A DNA stretch of 41,593 nt from Planctomycetaceae bacterium (lineage in GTDB: Bacteria; Planctomycetota; Planctomycetia; Pirellulales; Pirellulaceae), in NCBI GenBank assembly GCA_021298315.1, contig JAJTFC010000052.1:1-41593 (forward strand). Direction: 5' to 3'. A model generated the notes under the pieces. The model was given only the letters and a program-made list of their open reading frames with translations. It ran no database searches and was not told the origin of the DNA. How positions within the stretch are numbered: position 1 is the first letter of the stretch; each line of letters starts with the position of its first letter. Below are positions 34,856-41,593 of this stretch, piece after piece. The position numbers and the translations under genes are program-made.

Positions 34856-36982
34856 TTAACCGACATCACCCACGGGCATGAGTTTGCCGTGCTTGGCGAC
34901 AACTTGTCGCAATAGCCTTGCGTGCTCAGGACTCTTAAGCTCCGGGTCCTTAGCGATGACCTGGCACGCTAGATTTCGGGCCAAGATTAAAACTTGCTCA
35001 TCTCGCGAAATGTCCGCGATGCGAAACTCGGGCAGACCGGTTTGCTTTGTCCCGATGATCTCTCCTGGGCCGCGTCGACGCAGGTCGATCTCGGCGAGTT
35101 CAAAGCCGTCTTGGATTTTCGCGAATTGTTCAAGCCACTGAATTTTTTCAGGATCGCTCTGCGGCACTGGGTCTTGCCCGCCCACAGTAGGGATCAGTCC
35201 GACATATCCGGCGTGTTTTCCCCGACCGACTCGGCCACGTAACTGATGCAACTGAGCCAGTCCTAACCGATCCGCATCGGCGATGGTCATCACTGCCGCG
35301 TTCGGCACATCGATCCCGACTTCGATGACCGTACTTGCAACGAGCACATCGATCGAGCCTTGCGAAAACCGTTCGAGAACCGACTGCTTTTGCTGACTGT
35401 CCATTCTGCCGTGAAGCAACTCGACCCGAAGACCTTCGAGCGGTCCGTTTCGGAGTTCTTCCCACCATTGGACGGCCCCTCGGATTTCTTTTTCATCATC
35501 GCTTTCGACCCTTGGAGCAACAACGTAAGCCTGACGACCGGCTTGAACCTGCTGTTTGACAAACCCCCACCATCGCTCCATCAACTCCGGGGCGAGCACA
35601 TAGCTTTGCACCCGCGATTGACCCGGTGGACGTTGCTTGAGGGTCGATACATCGAGGTCTCCAAACAACGTCAGGGCAAGTGTGCGGGGGATAGGCGTGG
35701 CGGTCATGACCAAGTAGTGCGGTGCGGTTCGTGTCGTACGAAGGGTGGCTCGCTGCTGGACCCCGAAGCGATGCTGCTCATCAATGACGACCACCCCGAG
35801 TTTGGCGAATTCCACTTGTTCACTGAGCAAAGCTTGGGTGCCTACGACGATATCGACCGTTCCGATCGCGATACGTTGAAGCAACTCTCGCTTCTCAGCC
35901 CCGGGCATGGAGCTGACTAAAAGAGCGATTTCGACTCGGCTTCCAGCGAGTTGATCCTGGAGTTTCTTGGAATGTTGTCTTGCGAGAAGTTCGGTCGGGG
36001 CCATCAAGACCGCTTGATGCTGATTGGCCACGGCGCTGAGCATCGCGTACTGTGCCACAGCCGTCTTGCCAGTACCCACGTCCCCTTGCAAGAGACGATT
36101 CATCGGGACCGTTTTAGCCATATCGGTGCGAACTTCCTCGATCACTTTGCGCTGGTCGTCGGTCAGAGCAAACGGAAAGCGTTTGAGGATTCGAGTATGC
36201 ACCATCGCATTGGCTTCGATGCTCGGTGCAGGGTGCTCTTGTTGGTAAGCATACCGATGCATGGCCAAAGCCAATTGGAGCACGAAAAATTCCTGGAAGA
36301 CAAATCGCAAGCGTGCTGCGTCGGCTTGAGCCATATCGATCGGCTGATGGATCTGTTGCAGAGCTTGGTCAATCGGCAGCAAGGGATCCGAGCCGGGCTT
36401 GAGGATCATTGCAGCATCTCGGCGAATCTCTTCGGACAAGGCTTCTTCAATGTTTTGTGCGAGTGGCAATGCAGCATCGATGGCACTTGAGAGCATCCGT
36501 TGCGTGAGCCCTTCGGTCAGTGGATACACGGCCCGTGGCCTCGGGGGGGGTGGAGGCTCATCGGCATCGAGGATGGTGACTTCCGGATGACGCATCTGGT
36601 AGGCTACCCCGGTGCTTTTGACAACACCACGGGCCAAGACGCGTTGGCCCCGGGAATACGCCTCGCGGCGAAAGGGTTGGTTGAACCAAGTGCAACGCAC
36701 ATATCCTCCACCATCGACGGCAAGCAGGACACCGACGCTGGACTTGCCTTCAAAGGTAAACCGCGAGTCGATGTCGACGACCACTCCGACGACAGTGGCC
36801 AAGACCCCTTCTTCGAGTTCCAGGATCGATTTGCACTCGGAAACCTCTTGATAACTTCTCGGAAAATGGAAAAGCAAATCGATCGCTTTGCGGATTCCGA
36901 GCCGCTCGAACATCGCGGCCCGAGGCGCACCGACCCCCGGAACGAATTGGATTGGCGTGTTGAATTCGAGTCCGTTGGTCAA
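34856..36982 (-). CDS. recG: ATP-dependent DNA helicase RecG
   Basis: Remodels stalled forks and Holliday junctions. A wedge/OB domain occupies about 1-250 ([18 protein letters not shown] and LFHFPRSY at the start). A superfamily 2 helicase core follows with GDVGTGKT near residue 300 (Walker A), [11 protein letters not shown] near 400 (motif II is DEQH) and TATPIPRT just after. [15 protein letters not shown], then [11 protein letters not shown] (motif VI), complete it. Length (708) is close to the E. coli enzyme (693). The frame is intact throughout and all motifs are present. The neighbour downstream, the giant repeat protein, is on the same strand 160 bp away but is functionally unrelated. 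Confidence 0.96.
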   Translation of the reverse strand: MTNGLEFNTPIQFVPGVGAPRAAMFERLGIRKAIDLLFHFPRSYQEVSECKSILELEEGVLATVVGVVVDIDSRFTFEGKSSVGVLLAVDGGGYVRCTWFNQPFRREAYSRGQRVLARGVVKSTGVAYQMRHPEVTILDADEPPPPPRPRAVYPLTEGLTQRMLSSAIDAALPLAQNIEEALSEEIRRDAAMILKPGSDPLLPIDQALQQIHQPIDMAQADAARLRFVFQEFFVLQLALAMHRYAYQQEHPAPSIEANAMVHTRILKRFPFALTDDQRKVIEEVRTDMAKTVPMNRLLQGDVGTGKTAVAQYAMLSAVANQHQAVLMAPTELLARQHSKKLQDQLAGSRVEIALLVSSMPGAEKRELLQRIAIGTVDIVVGTQALLSEQVEFAKLGVVVIDEQHRFGVQQRATLRTTRTAPHYLVMTATPIPRTLALTLFGDLDVSTLKQRPPGQSRVQSYVLAPELMERWWGFVKQQVQAGRQAYVVAPRVESDDEKEIRGAVQWWEELRNGPLEGLRVELLHGRMDSQQKQSVLERFSQGSIDVLVASTVIEVGIDVPNAAVMTIADADRLGLAQLHQLRGRVGRGKHAGYVGLIPTVGGQDPVPQSDPEKIQWLEQFAKIQDGFELAEIDLRRRGPGEIIGTKQTGLPEFRIADISRDEQVLILARNLACQVIAKDPELKSPEHARLLRQVVAKHGKLMPVGDVG

Positions 36983-37215
36983 ATTCCTTGGCTCCGGTGG
37001 CTTGAATCGAGGCTTCGAAGCCCCTTTGGTTTAGGGATCAAAAAGGGAAATCTTTTCTCGGAAAGGTGCATTCTAACGCAGAAGTGTGTTTTTAGCGCTG
37101 TTTTGGTCTGGTTGTCAGTTTCCCCGAACCGTAGATAATGGGATTTTGGTTCTCAAAGGCCGCCACAGGATTGTGGGCAGGCAGGAGCAAGGATTCTCGT
37201 AGGAGTTGATCTAGA

Positions 37216-37965
37216 GTGTACGTCGCCGCTTCCACTGGGTGTTTTCCGGAGTTGTCGTTTTCCGATGCTCTCGAGGCTTTGGGGGATCTCGAATTCTCCA
37301 CCGTCGAGATCGAACTCAACGACCAAACCGATCAAATTCCTCCCAAGCGTATTGTCGAGGAGTTTGACGAGATGTTGCGTCTGATCCGCGACACCCATCG
37401 CTTCGACATATGCAGCTTCAACGTCAAGATCGACGCCCAAGGTTCAACCTACTACGAGCGGTTTGAAAAGATCTGCGATCTTGCCAAAGCCACCAAGGTC
37501 GTCACGCTGACGGTTCCAAGCGGCGAACATGGCACTCCGTTCAATCAAGAAGTCGAACATCTGCAAAAGCTCGCCGCGATCGCTTATGATCGCGGGATTC
37601 GCATCGGAATGAAGGCCCACGTCGGATGCCTTAGCGAAGATCCTGATACGGTGCGGAACCTCTGTGACTACGTCCCAGGGATCGGCCTGACGCTCGATCC
37701 ATCCCACTACCTGTGTTCGAACAACAAGAACAAGAATTACGACAAGCTCCTGAAATATGTCTACCATGTGCACTTGAGGGACTCCAAAAAGGATCGCTTA
37801 CAAGTCCGAGTAGGGCAGGGGGAGATCGATTACAACAAACTCATCTCCCAACTTCAAAATGCGGGATATCGCCAAGCCTTGAGCATCGACATGACCCCTG
37901 AGCCGGATTTGGAAATGCGACAAGAGCTTCGCACATTCCGACTGCTACTCGATAGCCTGCTCTAA
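37216..37965 (+). CDS. Sugar phosphate isomerase/epimerase-like TIM-barrel protein
   Basis: A 249-residue protein of the xylose-isomerase-like / AP-endonuclease-2 TIM-barrel superfamily. The pattern is beta-strand then acidic residue: VEIELND, SFNVKID, GMKAHVG, LTLDPSHYL, YHVHLRDSKKD and LSIDMTPEPD. The Glu, His, Asp and His residues in these segments are at the positions that bind metal in the superfamily. The GTG at 37216 is preceded by AGGAG ten bases upstream, the best Shine-Dalgarno in this area. The substrate is unknown. It is divergent from recG across 233 bp and is followed by purU 32 bp downstream. Confidence 0.8.
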   Translation: MYVAASTGCFPELSFSDALEALGDLEFSTVEIELNDQTDQIPPKRIVEEFDEMLRLIRDTHRFDICSFNVKIDAQGSTYYERFEKICDLAKATKVVTLTVPSGEHGTPFNQEVEHLQKLAAIAYDRGIRIGMKAHVGCLSEDPDTVRNLCDYVPGIGLTLDPSHYLCSNNKNKNYDKLLKYVYHVHLRDSKKDRLQVRVGQGEIDYNKLISQLQNAGYRQALSIDMTPEPDLEMRQELRTFRLLLDSLL

Positions 37966-37997
37966 ACCCGCCATTCGTACCCGTCATCGAGATCTCC

Positions 37998-38879
37998 ATG
38001 GAAGTTGTCATCACCGCTGTTGGCCCCGATAACGTCGGATTGGCCGATCCGATTATCCATGATGTGACAAGTCGCGGAGCCAACATCGCCGAGATCCAGA
38101 TGTACGATCACGATGAAGCCGCCGTGTTTGCCATGATGTGCAGGCTCAACATCGAAGCAAGCATGTACCCGGGGCTCGTCGACAAGATGGCCTCGATCGC
38201 TCAGGACAAACGGCTTGAAATACGCGTTTGGAGCCCCGAACTCAACGCTGCGAAGCCTCGGCTTGCCATCTGCACGACGCTACTCGAACATACACCGCGC
38301 GCCATTCTCCACGCGATCCATACCCGCGAACTCAACGCAGATCCGGTGGTCATCATCGGGAATCGCCGCAAGTGCGAACTGCTCGCACGGGAGTACAATG
38401 TTCCCTTCGAATTCATTGGAAATGAAGACGGATCGGCTGACGATCACAAGATGGTGCAACTGATCGATCGGTACCAAGCCGACTACGTCGTCCTTGCGCG
38501 ATACATGCGAGTCTTGCCTCCGGACACTTGCTGGAAGTTTGCTGGTGGTAGGATCATCAACTTGCACCACGGGCTTTTGCCAAGTTTTCGAGGATTAAGA
38601 CCTTACCACGATGCTTATGCAGCTCGCATGTTGACCTTCGGTGCGACTTGCCATTTTATTGTCCCCGAGTTGGACGCAGGCAACCAAACCATCAACCAAA
38701 CCACCTTCAGCGTCGAGCCAGGAACAAAGCTTGAGGATGTCATCAAGCAGGGCCAGCAACACAACGAGCCGGCTTGCTTGGTCGAAGGAGTACGCAGGGT
38801 AAGGACGAGGAACGAGTACGAGTACCGCGATACTGAGTACGAGAAAACCGAGCCTTGTCCCACTATAATTCCTGAATAA
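37998..38879 (+). CDS. purU: Formyltetrahydrofolate deformylase PurU with a repeat-derived C-terminus
   Basis: Hydrolyses 10-formyl-THF to formate and THF. The N-terminal ACT domain (about 1-85) has TAVGPDNVGLADPI. The formyltransferase-like core has HTPRAILHAIHTRELNADP, LARYMRVLPP and NLHHGLLPSFRG, whose Asn and His are catalytic, with VPELDAG carrying the catalytic Asp. The first 267 or so residues follow the family. The last 26, starting near RTRNEYEYRDTEYEKTE, do not: they are the translation of a dispersed DNA repeat (38801-38876) that also supplies the stop at 38877. The usual end of the family (a short strand after the VEGVRR region) has been replaced. Activity is probably retained because the catalytic core is complete. 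Confidence 0.9.
   Translation: MEVVITAVGPDNVGLADPIIHDVTSRGANIAEIQMYDHDEAAVFAMMCRLNIEASMYPGLVDKMASIAQDKRLEIRVWSPELNAAKPRLAICTTLLEHTPRAILHAIHTRELNADPVVIIGNRRKCELLAREYNVPFEFIGNEDGSADDHKMVQLIDRYQADYVVLARYMRVLPPDTCWKFAGGRIINLHHGLLPSFRGLRPYHDAYAARMLTFGATCHFIVPELDAGNQTINQTTFSVEPGTKLEDVIKQGQQHNEPACLVEGVRRVRTRNEYEYRDTEYEKTEPCPTIIPE
38801..38876 (-). repeat. Dispersed GTACTCG-type repeat, copy B, inside purU
   Basis: The reverse complement of this segment matches copy A at 2535-2612 along its length, including CTCGGTTTTC, CGTACTCAG, ATCGCGGTA and CTCGTACTCG. Read on the plus strand it encodes the last residues of PurU (EYEYRDTEYEKTE). The terminal TTCAGG word, as CCTGAA, is followed by the stop codon. 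Confidence 0.75.
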
Positions 38880-38880
38880 C

Positions 38881-38919
38881 CAACAAAACGCACAAACACA
38901 CACATATACATACACACAC
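38881..38919 (+). repeat. CA-rich low-complexity tract upstream of an exported nuclease-like gene
   Basis: The stretch from the purU stop to shortly before the next ATG is nearly pure C/A with a few T (CACACACATATACATACACAC). It is an imperfect dinucleotide tract in the leader of the next gene. It could vary in length, but nothing shows that it does. Confidence 0.5.
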
Positions 38920-38932
38920 CTGAAGGGTTCTT

Positions 38933-40009
38933 ATGCCAACGACCAAGCTCACTAGTCCATTGCGTTCGATGTGCGCCAAGGCGATGCTATTGGCGCTGGC
39001 GTCAGCGGGGGCTGGGATTGCCCAAGACGCTGCGACAAGTAAGGCAGCGACCAAGGAATGGCGGGCTGATAAGGCACCGAGCCAATTGACGATCGCCACA
39101 TGGAACCTCGAATGGTTCTTCGATGACTTCAAAGCCAACAATCGCAGCGATGTGGCCAAAGAGCAGTCGGCACCCAATCGGGCCGAATGGGATTGGCGTG
39201 TTGGCAACTTCGCAGCCGCGATCGCCAAGTTCGAGCCAACAATTTTGGCCGTGCAAGAGATCGAAGACCGAGGAGTGATGCAGAACTTGACCAAGGTGCT
39301 CAAGGAGCAGTTCAACCTATCGTATCGTGTCGCTTTTATCGATGGATTCGACTCGGGAACCGAACAAGACGTGGCGGTGATTTTTCGATCCGGACTGGTC
39401 GAACTCGCTCGGCGAGAACAGAACAACAGCATGTTCGAGTCGAAGGAGTTTTATAACTTGTCCAAGCACTTGATCACCCGGTTCGAGTGGCAAAATGGAG
39501 ACAATGTCATTCCTTTGACGCTCTTGAATGTGCATCTGCGAGCCACTGCCGATGCCGCTGAGTTGCGGCAAAAACAGACCAAGCTTGCGCATGAATGGAT
39601 GCGTAAAGCGATCATGCGTGGTGAGAACGTGATCATTCTAGGGGATTTAAACGTCGAGGAGTCTGTGGGCGAGATCCAGGCCGGGGGCGATGGCATGCAC
39701 ACTCTCTTAGGATTGGACACCCCTGAGCCGAACGACAATTTGGTCGATTTGCTCGAGCGGGCACCGGCTGAGAAGCGCCGCACTCACTTGATTCTCGATA
39801 AGCAGTTCGATCGGATCTTGGCCAGCCCGACGTTGGTCGATGGCAAGGGCGGGTATAGGTTCAAGCAGATCGAGGTACTTTCCAAGTGGAATATTCGCGG
39901 AACAGGACCTGACGCCGACCACTGGGATACGCGCTATACCAAGGACTACGCCGAGCGGGATTTGAGCGACCATCATCCGGTGATGGCCACCTTTGAGCTA
40001 GTGCCTTAG
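38933..40009 (+). CDS. Exported endonuclease/exonuclease/phosphatase-family protein
   Basis: A 358-residue protein with an N-terminal signal sequence (residues about 12-31, ending GAGIAQDA). The EEP fold motifs appear in order: ATWNLEWF near residue 52, AVQEIEDRG (metal-binding Glu), NVHLRA (His), LGDLNVEE (Asp and Asn) and the terminal SDHHPVMATF (Asp-His pair). All expected catalytic positions are present. Substrates of this superfamily range from DNA to phospholipids and inositol phosphates, so the role is open. It probably scavenges phosphate or nucleic acid outside the cell. A methyltransferase gene starts 18 bp after the stop. Confidence 0.85.
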   Translation: MPTTKLTSPLRSMCAKAMLLALASAGAGIAQDAATSKAATKEWRADKAPSQLTIATWNLEWFFDDFKANNRSDVAKEQSAPNRAEWDWRVGNFAAAIAKFEPTILAVQEIEDRGVMQNLTKVLKEQFNLSYRVAFIDGFDSGTEQDVAVIFRSGLVELARREQNNSMFESKEFYNLSKHLITRFEWQNGDNVIPLTLLNVHLRATADAAELRQKQTKLAHEWMRKAIMRGENVIILGDLNVEESVGEIQAGGDGMHTLLGLDTPEPNDNLVDLLERAPAEKRRTHLILDKQFDRILASPTLVDGKGGYRFKQIEVLSKWNIRGTGPDADHWDTRYTKDYAERDLSDHHPVMATFELVP

Positions 40010-40027
40010 AACCAGGGCCGAACTTGG

Positions 40028-40849
40028 ATGGATTCCGAGCTGAATCGACCGACATGGCAACTGCCTCCTGGGGTATCGCGGGGGACTTGGGACTACGTCC
40101 ATCGCGATTCGATCGCCACCGAGTACGATACATTTCATTCAGGACATCCGCTTTTGGAGTTCGATCGCCGCTTGGTTTTAGAAGTGGCGGGAAAGATCCG
40201 ATCCGACAAAGCCCAAGGCGTCCCTGTCGCGCTGGATCTTGGGTGCGGCACGGGGCGTGTGATGATGCCGTTGGCCGAGAGTGGTTGGAGGGTGTTGGGA
40301 TTGGATTTGAGTCAATCGATGCTTGGTGAGGTCAGGAGCAAATCCTCGTCTGGGGCAGGGGAGAGCATAGGGCTGGTAAGGGGCAATCTAGCGCAGCTAG
40401 GTTGTTTGCAAGATGCGAGTGTCGATCTGGCTTATTGCTTGTACAGTTCGATTGGGATGGTCCAAGGGCGCGTGCATCGGCGAGGGATGCTCCGTCATAT
40501 CGCTCGGAGTTTACAAGTAGGGGGGGAGTTCATTGTCCATGTCCACAATCGTGGCACGTGGTGGTTTGATCCGGGCGGGGTGCGTCGGGGGGTTGGTGAT
40601 TGGATTCGGAGTCGGCGAGACAAGAGCTGGGAGTTTGGGGATCGGGTGTATGCTTATCGCGGATTGCCGAGCATGTACTTGCACATTTTCTCCCAGCGAG
40701 AGTTGCGGGAGGATTTGCGGCAGGCGGGGTTTACGATTCGCCGATGGATCAGGCTCAATCGGACATCGAGTGGTGAATTGCGTTTGGGTTGGTATTTGCC
40801 TTATTTTCGGGCTGGTGGATACATTGCGGTGGCGAGAAAATCGCAATAG
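40028..40849 (+). CDS. Class I SAM-dependent methyltransferase
   Basis: A 273-residue methyltransferase of the Rossmann-fold class. ALDLGCGTGRVMMPLAE near residue 68 is motif I (SAM-binding Gly loop), GLDLSQSM gives the acidic residue that binds ribose, and GNLAQLGCLQDASVDLAYC corresponds to motifs II-III. The C-terminal half, with HIFSQRELREDLRQAGFTI, resembles small-molecule methyltransferases of the UbiE/Methyltransf_11 type. The acceptor is unknown. The start is the ATG at 40028. Coding density and a high G content near its end (runs of GGGG) look slightly different from the neighbours, but the frame is intact. Confidence 0.8.
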   Translation: MDSELNRPTWQLPPGVSRGTWDYVHRDSIATEYDTFHSGHPLLEFDRRLVLEVAGKIRSDKAQGVPVALDLGCGTGRVMMPLAESGWRVLGLDLSQSMLGEVRSKSSSGAGESIGLVRGNLAQLGCLQDASVDLAYCLYSSIGMVQGRVHRRGMLRHIARSLQVGGEFIVHVHNRGTWWFDPGGVRRGVGDWIRSRRDKSWEFGDRVYAYRGLPSMYLHIFSQRELREDLRQAGFTIRRWIRLNRTSSGELRLGWYLPYFRAGGYIAVARKSQ

Positions 40850-40943
40850 ACCTTCACTCGTTGGGTTGATTGGCTAAACTGGGGCCTGCGGCGAAGAGCA
40901 GCTTTGATGTACATGGATGAAGCAGAGTTGTTGCGCAGCAAAA

Positions 40944-41016
<73 letters not shown>

Positions 41017-41302
41017 TTTCTCATATCTCTCCGTAGCATAGACTTCTAGCCTGTTCATTGGATGTCCTCTTGCTCCCCTCGCCCCAGAGTCTTCGAAGGG
41101 GATAGGAGAAACACAGAGGCACAGTGGACACAGAGCCTGCGAGGGATTTCGTATGAGTGTGTCAGCCATGTGGGCTTGGCAAGACCTCATGCTACAACGC
41201 AAAAGGTACGTTCCGCAGTTGGGGAATCTCGATGATGGCGACATCACTTCGCGAGGAACGGTAACATACGATGTTGCTCAACCTCCATTTAAACACTCCA
41301 AT
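41017..41302. other. Intergenic spacer after the tRNA
   Basis: No supported gene. A minus-strand frame (41014-41247) overlaps the tRNA end and reads through an ACACAGAGGCACAG-type low-complexity stretch near 41112-41140, so it is considered a shadow. No promoter or terminator was recognised. Confidence 0.5.
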
Positions 41303-41593
41303 CCACCGTAGCACGGTCCTCCGAGGCCGTGCGTTGCTGTTTTGAGCTACCCACCGTAGCACGGTCCTCCGAGGCCGTGCGTTGCGGATTAAAGCAATCC
41401 GCCGTAGCATGGCCCTCCGAGGCCGTGCATTGCTGATTTAAATACAGCGCGCACGGGTCACAGACCCATGATACGGTTGGAATACAGACTCTTGGATCAT
41501 GCGAACCACCGTAGCATGGCCCTCCGAGGCCGTGCGTTGCCGTTTAAAGCAATCCACCGTAGCATGGCCCTCCGAGGCCGTGCGTCGCTGATT
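41303..41593 (+). repeat. Array of 48-bp hairpin repeat units, truncated by the window end
   Basis: Five direct units start at 41303, 41351, 41399, 41506 and 41554 with an exact 48-bp period, except for an interruption between units three and four. Each unit begins CCRCCGTAGCAYGG, contains CCTCCGAGG and ends CCGTGCGTTGC, followed by a short T/A-rich tail ending near AAAGCAAT. The arms GCAYGG and CCGTGC pair around the core. An inverted unit with a different core lies at 41437-41480. The last unit runs off the window, so the array may be longer. Confidence 0.9.
41437..41480 (-). repeat. Inverted, core-swapped unit of the 48-bp array
   Basis: Read on the minus strand this segment follows the array consensus (CCGTA, CATGG, CCGTGCG, then GCTG and TTTAAA). 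Its core is GTCTGTGAC instead of CCTCCGAGG, so the outer arms and tail are kept while the hairpin centre differs. Its TTTAAA tail coincides with that of the third direct unit. Confidence 0.75.

Noticed and set aside
41303..41593. CRISPR array
   Set aside because: The intervals between repeats are only about 12-13 bp and are similar to each other (AAAGCAAT-type tails), one unit is inverted, and no cas gene is in the window.

Overview
The window looks like chromosomal DNA from a planctomycete, probably a member of the Pirellulaceae. The evidence is indirect. Two very large secreted proteins carry an N-terminal L-E-x-L-x-x-R-x-L-(L/M)-A motif of the LEPR-XLL / planctomycete-extracellular type. 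There is a membrane-anchored formylglycine-generating enzyme (a family linked to sulfatases, which are abundant in planctomycetes), a tandem pair of clpP genes, a divergent membrane pyrophosphatase, many GTG/TTG starts and weak ribosome binding sites. No phage, insertion sequence, CRISPR array or rRNA gene is visible.

Layout, left to right. 0.2-2.5 kb (+): galE and a long PlsC-type acyltransferase, probably envelope sugar and lipid metabolism. 2.7-8.3 kb (-): a compact five-gene run, transcribed from right to left: a large exported protein, pdxH, thiD, a zinc alcohol dehydrogenase and an unrecognised 319-residue protein. 8.5-9.4 kb: a Nudix-like protein convergent with a 90-residue hypothetical protein. 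9.6-14.2 kb (+): monoacylglycerol-lipase-like hydrolase, membrane-anchored helical-repeat protein, RluA-family pseudouridine synthase, clpP1, clpP2, then a strong terminator. 14.5-17.1 kb (+): the proton/sodium pyrophosphatase with its own terminator. 17.3-22.2 kb (+): a 1404-residue metzincin/cadherin/dockerin surface protein and a Gly/His-rich lipoprotein. 22.2-25.4 kb: ilvE (-), pyrH-frr (+), a C-terminal remnant of a HAD hydrolase, and a DUF1648 membrane protein (-). 25.9-31.1 kb (+): exported and membrane hypotheticals, folK with an unusual C-terminal half, an SDR, plsC and the formylglycine-generating enzyme. 31.2-37.0 kb (-): recG and a protein of ten tandem Ig/cadherin-like repeats. 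37.2-40.8 kb (+): sugar isomerase/epimerase-like TIM barrel, purU, secreted nuclease/phosphatase-fold protein and a methyltransferase. 40.9-41.6 kb: a tRNA with anticodon CAU and a hairpin repeat array running off the window edge.

Most genes are ordinary housekeeping functions: one-carbon and folate (folK, purU), vitamins B1/B6 (thiD, pdxH), pyrimidine (pyrH), branched-chain amino acids (ilvE), translation (frr, tRNA, pseudouridine synthase), repair (recG) and proteolysis (clpP1/2). The cell-surface layer is represented by the two giant proteins, the lipoprotein and the exported hypotheticals.

The least expected signals are two small repeat families. One is a strict 48-bp hairpin unit array at 41303-41593 with an inverted, core-swapped unit inside it. 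The other is a dispersed GTACTCG-rich element: one copy lies at 2535-2612, another forms the C-terminal codons and stop codon of purU, and a decayed copy lies at 25460-25556. Other points of interest are the orphan HAD tail behind frr, the planctomycete-style C-terminal domain on FolK, and a perfect palindrome overlapping a plausible plsC promoter. All calls come from reading the sequence; no database search was run.
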